A stretch of DNA of 9,630 bases from an uncultured Porphyromonas sp. (GTDB lineage Bacteria > Bacteroidota > Bacteroidia > Bacteroidales > Porphyromonadaceae), in contig URKO01000023.1 in assembly GCA_900548415.1 (NCBI GenBank), forward strand, positions 1-9,630, read 5' to 3'. Positions 1 through 4,984 of this stretch are shown in pieces (position 1 is the stretch's first letter; each line of letters starts with the position of its first letter). The position numbers and the translations under genes are program-made. Below the pieces are notes generated by a model. It was not told where the DNA came from. It searched no databases and worked only from the letters and a program-made list of their open reading frames with translations.

Positions 1-142
1 CTTCAGACCTCACCCTCAGCGCCTTGCGCTTCATCCTTTCTGCAAAGTCAGGACAATCTTGCAAGCAAGATTGTGAGCCTGTTGACCTTTGCAACAGTCT
101 CACTAAGGCTAGGAGAAAACGCTTCATCTGATCGAGCTTCAT
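1..142 (-). other. Possible 5' part of the next operon gene (doubtful open frame)
   Basis: Reading the minus strand from an ATG at 142-140, 4 nt past the CoaBC stop, a frame stays open for 47 codons to the window edge. In-frame ATGs also occur at 127-125 and 34-32. From the second ATG the peptide begins MKRFLLALVRLLQ, which could be the start of a signal peptide or a membrane segment. As I recall, a small secreted protein (DUF4835) or recN often follows coaBC in Bacteroidota, so a gene is expected near here. Against it: 47 stop-free codons are not rare by chance at this base composition, the frame uses AGG/AGA arginine codons that the neighbours mostly avoid, no signal-peptidase site follows the hydrophobic stretch, and a sizeable inverted repeat lies inside. 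I do not recognise the protein. Confidence 0.25.
41..93. repeat. Imperfect inverted repeat after coaBC
   Basis: The core is ACAATCTTG (53-61), a CAAG loop, and CAAGATTGT (66-74), a perfect 9-bp stem. Outer arms TGCAAAG (41-47) and CTTTGCA (87-93) pair as well, and the short blocks TCA and GG between core and outer arms also match across asymmetric bulges. The whole forms a bulged hairpin of about 53 nt starting 54 nt past the CoaBC stop. There is no T-run on the minus-strand downstream side, so it is not a textbook intrinsic terminator. An attenuator, processing site or RNA-stabilising stem is possible. If the overlapping open frame is a real gene, the repeat is inside coding sequence. Confidence 0.5.
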
Positions 143-146
143 AAGA

Positions 147-1376
147 CTAAACGAGCTGTGTGCGATGCTTGAGCACGAAGTCTACGATCTGCTCCGCCAC
201 GACCGCCTTGCTCTCTAATGGCAGGTCGCACCGAGCGCCCGCTTTGTCTAGGATTAGCACCTTATTGGTCGGAACTCCAAAGCCCGCACCCGCATCGCTC
301 GTCGAGTTCAGCACGATCGCATCGAGATGTTTGTTGTGCAGCTTACCCTCAGCTGCGGCTGTATCCACAGAGGTCTCCAGAGCAAAGCCTACTAAGTACT
401 GCCCTGCACGGTGCTGCGCTCCAAGAGTCGCTGCTATGTCGGGATTTTGCGTCAGCGTGAGCTGCATCTGCTCCCCGCCACGACGCTCCTTCTTGATCTT
501 TCCTGACACGCGCTCCTCGGGTCGGTAGTCAGCCACTGCCGCTGCAAAGATCGCTATCGAGCTACGCCCGAAGGTCTCCTGAGCTGCTGCCAGCATCTCT
601 TCGGCAGTCATCACGGGGTGTACGACAATCTGCGGGTTGGTGGAACGTAGATGCGTTGGACCTAAGACCAAATGTACCTCGGCACCCTGACGTGCCAAAG
701 CTTCCGCCAGCGAGATACCCATCAGTCCCGACGAATGGTTGCCTATGAAGCGCACATCGTCGATCGGTTCGTAGGTAGGTCCTGCTGTGATGGTGACGCA
801 CTCCCCCGCTAAGGGTAGCTTCTCCGCTTTAGCGGTGAGCATTGCGACCGCCTGCTCTAAGATTTCCTCTGGCTCCTGCATACGTCCCCGCCCGGTCAGT
901 CCACTAGCGAGAAAGCCCTCGGCGGGCAACGCTTGTGCGACACCGTCCTGCGCCAGTATCTCCAGATTGCGGGCGGTCGTCGGGTGAGACCACATGTCTA
1001 GATCCATCGCAGGGGCGATCAGCACGGGAGCTCGCATCGCTAGGTAAGTGGTCACGAGGATGTTGTCGGCAATGCCGTGCGCCATCTTACCGATCGTGCT
1101 AGCCGTGGCGGGAGCTATGATCATCAGGTCAGCCCAAGTGCCCAGCGTCACGTGACTATGCCACGAACCGTCCCGACGGTCGAAGAAGTCTGAGACCACC
1201 GCATGCTGCGAGAGCGTGGCAAGCGTCAGCGGCGTGATGAACTCCTTAGCGGCAGGCGTCATAACCACCTGCACCTCGGCACCCTCCTTGATCAGCAGGC
1301 GTACGAGCGAGGCACTCTTGTAGGCGGCTATTCCGCCGGTGATTCCTACGACTATATGCTTATTCTGTAAGCGCAT
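147..1376 (-). CDS. coaBC: Bifunctional phosphopantothenoylcysteine decarboxylase / phosphopantothenate--cysteine ligase
   Basis: This cytosolic enzyme performs two successive coenzyme A steps: ligation of 4'-phosphopantothenate to cysteine (CoaB) and FMN-dependent decarboxylation to 4'-phosphopantetheine (CoaC). The protein has 409 residues, normal for the fusion. The N-terminal flavoprotein half (about 1-185) starts with GITGGIAAYK and has the catalytic-type histidine at H75 in SWHSHVTLG, plus APATASTIGKMAHGIADN. The ligase half (about 190-409) shows ITAGPTYEPIDDVRFIGNHSSG, AAAVADYRP (279-287) and KIKK (293-296). Two positions differ from the E. coli-type CoaC active site. The PAMN motif reads PAMD (D125), and the usual cysteine of the substrate-clamp motif (A-C-G in E. 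coli) is serine (S158 in LASGLTGRGRM). The ATG at 1376 gives the expected N-terminus. It lies 27 nt after the exonuclease stop, as third gene of the dnaN operon. Confidence 0.97.
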   Translation of the reverse strand: MRLQNKHIVVGITGGIAAYKSASLVRLLIKEGAEVQVVMTPAAKEFITPLTLATLSQHAVVSDFFDRRDGSWHSHVTLGTWADLMIIAPATASTIGKMAHGIADNILVTTYLAMRAPVLIAPAMDLDMWSHPTTARNLEILAQDGVAQALPAEGFLASGLTGRGRMQEPEEILEQAVAMLTAKAEKLPLAGECVTITAGPTYEPIDDVRFIGNHSSGLMGISLAEALARQGAEVHLVLGPTHLRSTNPQIVVHPVMTAEEMLAAAQETFGRSSIAIFAAAVADYRPEERVSGKIKKERRGGEQMQLTLTQNPDIAATLGAQHRAGQYLVGFALETSVDTAAAEGKLHNKHLDAIVLNSTSDAGAGFGVPTNKVLILDKAGARCDLPLESKAVVAEQIVDFVLKHRTQLV

Positions 1377-1403
1377 GGCTATCTCTCGTGTGGCGTGACG
1401 GCT

Positions 1404-2171
1404 CTAAGGCTTCATCTGCTCCTTGATCAGGAGGAACTGACGCTTTGTATCTCGTGAGAAGTCCGCTTGTAGTAGCCAGCTGAGATAGCCGGGCTCTTCG
1501 CGTAGAACCTCCTCGACAGAGCGTCCCTTGTGCTTGCCAAAGTTAAAGACCGGCACATCGTTATCGTCTCGCACAATGCGCCCAGCGAGGTCTACATTGC
1601 GATGATAAGTGGTCAGGTCGGAGAGTTCCTTGACACTGCTTGGCAGTGCGTCGCCATACTTCTCCAGCTGTGCCAGTAGCACATCGAGCGTAGCGATCGT
1701 GTCTGCCTCAGCACCATGCGCTCCGATATGCTCACGATGACAATAGAAGCGCACAGCGCCCTCGAGTGTGCGAGGCTCCATCTTGTGAAAGATCGTCTGC
1801 ACGTCTATATGTTGCCTAGAGAGCAGGTCCACCTCCACCCCAGCACGGAGGAACTCCTCCCCGAGCATCGGCAGGTCAAAGCGCTGCGAGTTGTAACCCG
1901 CCAGGTCGCATCCATCGATCAGCTCCGCTAAGCTCTTAGCACAAGCTCTAAAGGGCGGACAGTCACGCACATCTTCGTCTGTGATGCCATGTATCGCTGT
2001 GCTCTCGGCCGGGATAGGCATCTCCGGATTGAAGCGTCGTGTCCGCACGATCCGCTCTCCATCGGGCATCAGCTTGAGAATGGTTAGCTCGACGATACGG
2101 TCATTCGTAATATCTAGTCCCGTAGCCTCTATGTCAAAGAAGACTAGCGGACGATCCAGCTGTAACTTCAT
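1404..2171 (-). CDS. DnaQ-like 3'-5' exonuclease with ExoX-type C-terminal domain
   Basis: This is a DEDD-superfamily exonuclease of 255 residues, related to the proofreading epsilon subunit of DNA polymerase III. Exo I is FFDIEATGL with D13 and E15. The Exo II acidic residue is D99 in GYNSQRFDLPML. Exo III is HGAEADTIATLDVL with H152 and D157, the DEDDh arrangement, so all metal-binding residues are present. The C-terminal part (about 207-250, VFNFGKHKGRSVEEVLREEPGYLSWLL) matches the small domain that follows the nuclease in ExoX-like proteins. It follows dnaN by 22 nt and precedes coaBC by 27 nt. Next to the clamp gene, a role in replication or repair-associated trimming is a fair inference, but whether it is the replicative proofreader cannot be told from sequence. 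The ATG at 2171 is the only sensible start, and no Shine-Dalgarno precedes it. Confidence 0.93.
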   Translation of the reverse strand: MKLQLDRPLVFFDIEATGLDITNDRIVELTILKLMPDGERIVRTRRFNPEMPIPAESTAIHGITDEDVRDCPPFRACAKSLAELIDGCDLAGYNSQRFDLPMLGEEFLRAGVEVDLLSRQHIDVQTIFHKMEPRTLEGAVRFYCHREHIGAHGAEADTIATLDVLLAQLEKYGDALPSSVKELSDLTTYHRNVDLAGRIVRDDNDVPVFNFGKHKGRSVEEVLREEPGYLSWLLQADFSRDTKRQFLLIKEQMKP

Positions 2172-2193
2172 AGTCTATGCGAATTCGATGTCC

Positions 2194-3402
2194 TTAGATA
2201 CGTACGGGAGCTGTGATACCTCTCAGATCCGTTTGGTCAGCCACCTTGGTCGGTGTGATCATGATCGGCTGCGTAGCATTGGTAATGTGTAGCTGCAAGC
2301 TCTCCGCATTGAACGCCTTGAGGAACTTGATGAAGGTGTTCGTCTTGAAGGTGATCTGCATCCCCTCCATCTGCTCGGGATAGTCCACGGGGATACGCTC
2401 CTCGACATCGACACCAGGCGTATTCGCACCCTGTGCGTAGAAGCCTCCCTTCATCACCATCGCATGCTCCTCGAAGGTGATACAGAGCAAGCTTGAGTCG
2501 GCACCTAGCCCGACAATATTGCTCAGATAGTTGACACGAGTCGTGGCACGCTGCAAAACTTGTCCGTCGATCTCGATCATATAGGTCATCGCATCGGGAA
2601 GTAGCCCATTGTAGTTGGGGAAGTCCAGCACACTCACCTGCGAAACCACATTGTAAGTGCCGAAGCGCACCTCCGCCTGCTTATTATTGAATATGACGAG
2701 TGCCTCCTCATTGGCAAAGTTCGGTAGGATAGACTGTAGGAAGCTAGAAACCTTGATCGGGAGCGTGAAGCTCGGATCCCTCAGCGAAGCTTGTGCTACC
2801 TCGCCCTCCTTCTCGACGATCCGTGCATCGTAGTCTATGTAGCGTACGAGCTGCACATTGTCCGTCGCGCAGAGCTCTAGACGGTCCGTGAGCATGACAA
2901 AGTGCACGCCATGTAGCTGCTCACGCGATGTGTCGGGATAGGCAGCCGGTAGAACCGCCGAGATACCAGCCAGGAGGCTAGAGCTATTCATACTCATCAT
3001 CGCAGCCCCCTCGGTATCCTCGGGAGACTCTCTAGAGACGTAGAGATCCGCGTCGCCGATGGGTATGTCTAGGTATCCCGTCGAGTGGATCAGGTGGATA
3101 AAGCGCGCGCCCTCTTCGGTCGTCTGCATCTCCATGGTCAGTGGCTGTACAGGGAGCGACTTGATATAGTCCAGTAGTGGTGTGGGAGCTATGAGAAAGT
3201 GCATCTCGCCATCACACTCCAGCGGAGCGATCACACCAGTCGAGCGCATCATCGTATCGCCTCCCGTCACGGAGATCCGCTCAGGAGTTACCTCAAAGAG
3301 ATAGTTGGCCAGTGCAGGCATAGAGACATTGCTTGCAGGGACAAGGCGCCCTACATTTTGCAAGAGCGTGGAGAGCTCGTTGCTATTGACGGTAAACTTC
3401 AT
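2194..3402 (-). CDS. dnaN: DNA polymerase III beta subunit (sliding clamp), divergent
   Basis: The ring-shaped clamp tethers polymerase and repair enzymes to DNA. The 402-residue protein has the family's three-domain plan: domain I about 1-128 (MKFTVNSNELSTLLQNVGRLV, then MPALANYLFEV), domain II about 135-265 (GVHFVMLTDRLELCATDNVQLVRY and LDFPNYNGLLP), and domain III about 270-402. It is some 25-35 residues longer than the usual 366-375, with extra sequence around 195-215 of domain II. The usual atDghrL segment is ATDNVQLV, and the C-terminus is ITAPVRI rather than the common (L)MPMRL type. The position ahead of the exonuclease and coaBC supports its being the main clamp. The ATG at 3402 has an AGGA seven nucleotides upstream, the only convincing Shine-Dalgarno-like sequence in the window. 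A -7 promoter box lies about 29 nt upstream of the start. Confidence 0.9.
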   Translation of the reverse strand: MKFTVNSNELSTLLQNVGRLVPASNVSMPALANYLFEVTPERISVTGGDTMMRSTGVIAPLECDGEMHFLIAPTPLLDYIKSLPVQPLTMEMQTTEEGARFIHLIHSTGYLDIPIGDADLYVSRESPEDTEGAAMMSMNSSSLLAGISAVLPAAYPDTSREQLHGVHFVMLTDRLELCATDNVQLVRYIDYDARIVEKEGEVAQASLRDPSFTLPIKVSSFLQSILPNFANEEALVIFNNKQAEVRFGTYNVVSQVSVLDFPNYNGLLPDAMTYMIEIDGQVLQRATTRVNYLSNIVGLGADSSLLCITFEEHAMVMKGGFYAQGANTPGVDVEERIPVDYPEQMEGMQITFKTNTFIKFLKAFNAESLQLHITNATQPIMITPTKVADQTDLRGITAPVRI

Positions 3403-3430
3403 ATATGATTCCTATCTACTGATTATACCA

Positions 3431-3438
3431 CAAAGATA
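3431..3438 (-). promoter_or_regulatory. Putative -7 box of the dnaN operon promoter
   Basis: The minus strand reads TATCTTTG, an exact match to the Bacteroidota sigma-ABfr -7 consensus TAnnTTTG. It lies 28 nt upstream of the dnaN ATG, which predicts a leader of about 20-25 nt. No clear TTG/TTTG -33 element is present at the expected distance (around 3456-3462); a 7-bp tandem repeat occupies that place. The assignment rests on motif and position only. Confidence 0.6.
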
Positions 3439-3453
3439 ATAAAAAGATATCAG

Positions 3454-3474
3454 CTACTGGCTAGTGGCTAGTGA
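3454..3474. repeat. Heptanucleotide tandem repeat, three copies, upstream of dnaN
   Basis: CTACTGG, CTAGTGG and CTAGTGA follow each other without a gap. The first begins 15 nt beyond the dnaN -7 box, so the array sits over the region where a -33 element should be. A second array with the same CTAnnnn plan, CT-rich instead of TGG, lies nearby at 3491-3518. Confidence 0.6.
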
Positions 3475-3490
3475 TGCCAGAAAGTAGCTT

Positions 3491-3518
3491 CTAATCTCTA
3501 ACCTCTAGTCTCTAACTT
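3491..3518. repeat. Heptanucleotide tandem repeat, four copies, upstream of the oxidoreductase gene
   Basis: CTAATCT, CTAACCT, CTAGTCT and CTAACTT are four consecutive 7-bp units sharing CTA at the start and mostly CT at the end. The array ends 8 nt before the plus-strand -7 box at 3527, covering its -33 region. From memory only, CTCTAACC-like heptad runs are frequent between genes in Bacteroidales; I could not confirm this. Confidence 0.65.
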
Positions 3519-3526
3519 CTTTTTCG

Positions 3527-3534
3527 TATCTTTG
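3527..3534 (+). promoter_or_regulatory. Putative -7 box for the carboxynorspermidine synthase-like gene
   Basis: TATCTTTG matches TAnnTTTG exactly. With its preceding bases it forms TTTTCGTATCTTTG (3521-3534), the same 14 bases found in front of the antiporter gene on the other strand. The predicted transcript would start near 3541, leaving a leader of about 95 nt before the ATG at 3636. No good -33 match is seen; heptad repeats occupy that segment. Confidence 0.65.
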
Positions 3535-3635
3535 GCAGGGCAAAGTAGCGACGACGCTTGAGCAGCCGCAAAGGATGGTCGGCGTAGCTACCGTAAACCT
3601 CATGAATCTCTAACGCTTTTAACTATACAACCTCT

Positions 3636-4835
3636 ATGACAAGAGTGATCATCATCGGAGCTGGTGGCGTAGGCACCGTAGTAGCTCACAAGGTGGCTCA
3701 GAATGCTGAGACCTTTACCGATATTATGCTGGCGAGCCGCACTAAGTCTAAGTGTGACGCTATCGCAGCACAGATACAAAACGTCAAGATCCAGACCGCA
3801 CAGGTGGATGCGGACGATGTAGAGCAGCTCGTGAAGCTCTTCGAAAGCTTCCGCCCAGACATCTGCATCAACGTAGCACTCCCCTACCAAGATCTCACCA
3901 TCATGGAGGCGTGTCTCAAGGCGGGCGTCAACTACCTCGACACGGCAAACTACGAGCCCCTTGACGAGGCTAAGTATCAGTACAGCTGGCAGTGGGCTTA
4001 CCACGACCGCTTTAAGGAGGCTGGGCTGACTGCCGTCCTAGGGTGTGGCTTTGACCCAGGCGTGACCAGTATCTTCACCGCTTACGCTGCCAAGCATCAC
4101 TTTGACGAGATACACGACCTCGACATCGTGGACTGCAATGGTGGTGACCACCACAAGGCGTTTGCGACCAACTTCAATCCAGAGATCAATATCCGTGAGA
4201 TCACCCAAAAGGGTAAGTACTACCACGAGGGCGAGTGGATCGAGACGGAGCCTCAGGAGATACATCGTCCGCTGCACTACCCAGGCATCGGCGTGCGCGA
4301 GTCTTACCTACTCTACCATGAGGAGCTGGAGTCGCTCGTCAAGCACTTCCCCACAATACGTCGGGCGCGCTTCTGGATGACCTTCGGTGAGGAGTATCTC
4401 AAGTACCTCGAGGTGATCCAAAACATTGGTATGGCGAGCATCGAGCCGATCAACTACAATGGCCAGGAGATCGTGCCGATCCAATTCCTCAAGGCTGTCC
4501 TACCCAATCCTAAGGAGCTGGGCGAGAACTATACGGGCGAGACCTCTATCGGCTGCCGCATCCGTGGCGTCAAGGATGGCAAGGAGCGCACCTATTATAT
4601 ATGGAACAACTGCTCTCACCAAGCAGCCTACCGTGAGACCGGCACGCAGGGTGTCAGCTACACGACGGGTGTCCCCGCTACGACGGGCGCACTGATGCTC
4701 GCCAAGGGTCTGTGGGGTGGCGCTGGCGTCTTCAACGTCGAGCAGTTTGACCCAAATCCCTTCCTCGAGGAGGTGGCTCGTCAGGGACTGCCCTGGCATG
4801 AGTCCTTCGACATCGACATCGAGTTCGAGAAGTAA
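3636..4835 (+). CDS. Carboxynorspermidine synthase-like saccharopine dehydrogenase family protein
   Basis: The 399-residue protein belongs to the saccharopine dehydrogenase/Lys9 fold. The N-terminal Rossmann domain opens with VIIIGAGGVGTVVAHK (glycines 8, 10, 11 and 13) and has ASRT at 33-36 after the second strand, where the nucleotide's adenosine phosphate binds. The segment LGCGFDPGVTSIFTAYA (135-151) and the substrate domain with NCSHQAAYRETGTQGVSYTTGVP (325-347) match the carboxy(nor)spermidine dehydrogenase group. That group uses NADPH to condense aspartate semialdehyde with putrescine or diaminopropane in polyamine synthesis. I recall this type being common in Bacteroidota. The decarboxylase partner (nspC) is not adjacent, since the gene downstream is convergent. 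A true lysine-pathway saccharopine dehydrogenase is the main alternative, judged less likely. The ATG at 3636 sits directly at the fold's first strand and no Shine-Dalgarno is visible. Confidence 0.85.
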   Translation: MTRVIIIGAGGVGTVVAHKVAQNAETFTDIMLASRTKSKCDAIAAQIQNVKIQTAQVDADDVEQLVKLFESFRPDICINVALPYQDLTIMEACLKAGVNYLDTANYEPLDEAKYQYSWQWAYHDRFKEAGLTAVLGCGFDPGVTSIFTAYAAKHHFDEIHDLDIVDCNGGDHHKAFATNFNPEINIREITQKGKYYHEGEWIETEPQEIHRPLHYPGIGVRESYLLYHEELESLVKHFPTIRRARFWMTFGEEYLKYLEVIQNIGMASIEPINYNGQEIVPIQFLKAVLPNPKELGENYTGETSIGCRIRGVKDGKERTYYIWNNCSHQAAYRETGTQGVSYTTGVPATTGALMLAKGLWGGAGVFNVEQFDPNPFLEEVARQGLPWHESFDIDIEFEK

Positions 4836-4851
4836 AACTCACGTATAAATA

Positions 4852-4969
4852 ACGAGTAACGATTTGTAGGGACGCACGATCGTGCGTCCGTTGTGTCCAA
4901 GGTTACGATGCTGTAACTTTCATTCGACAACGGACGCTCGACCGAGCGTCCCTACAAATCGTTACTCGT
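4852..4969. repeat. REPIN-like inverted pair of hairpin units in the convergent gap
   Basis: Two 43-nt arms (4852-4894 and 4927-4969) are reverse complements at 40 of 43 positions and enclose a 32-nt centre. Each arm holds its own hairpin. In the left arm GGACGCACGATCGTGCGTCC (4870-4889) is a perfect 20-nt palindrome. In the right arm 4932-4951 has 9-bp arms GGACGCTCG/CGAGCGTCC around AC. Two of the three arm differences are an A-T pair turned into T-A, so the hairpin is kept. The centre has GTTAC (4902-4906) and GTAAC (4913-4917), a third small stem. The element starts 17 nt after one stop codon and ends 15 nt before the other. The two-REP inverted layout resembles a REPIN, and it could also act as a bidirectional terminator. 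No transposase is in the window. Confidence 0.8.
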
Positions 4970-4984
4970 ATTGTTTTGCCGCTA

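Noticed and set aside
3550..3600. Palindrome GTAGCTAC in the plus-strand leader as an operator
   Set aside because: An 8-bp palindrome occurs by chance often enough, and no second copy or position relative to the promoter supports it.
3575..3613. A 12-codon leader frame (MVGVATVNLMNL) in the transcript leader before the 3636 gene
   Set aside because: Too short to distinguish from chance; no attenuator structure, regulatory codon run or ribosome site accompanies it.
3600..4004. Minus-strand 134-codon frame overlapping the 5' end of the oxidoreductase gene
   Set aside because: It is antisense to the Rossmann domain coding sequence and has no family resemblance or promoter.
4852..4969. Classical Rho-independent terminator
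   Set aside because: The stem is followed by only a weak T-rich stretch (TTGTTTT, plus strand), and the nested-hairpin architecture is better described as a REPIN-like element, though it may still terminate transcription.
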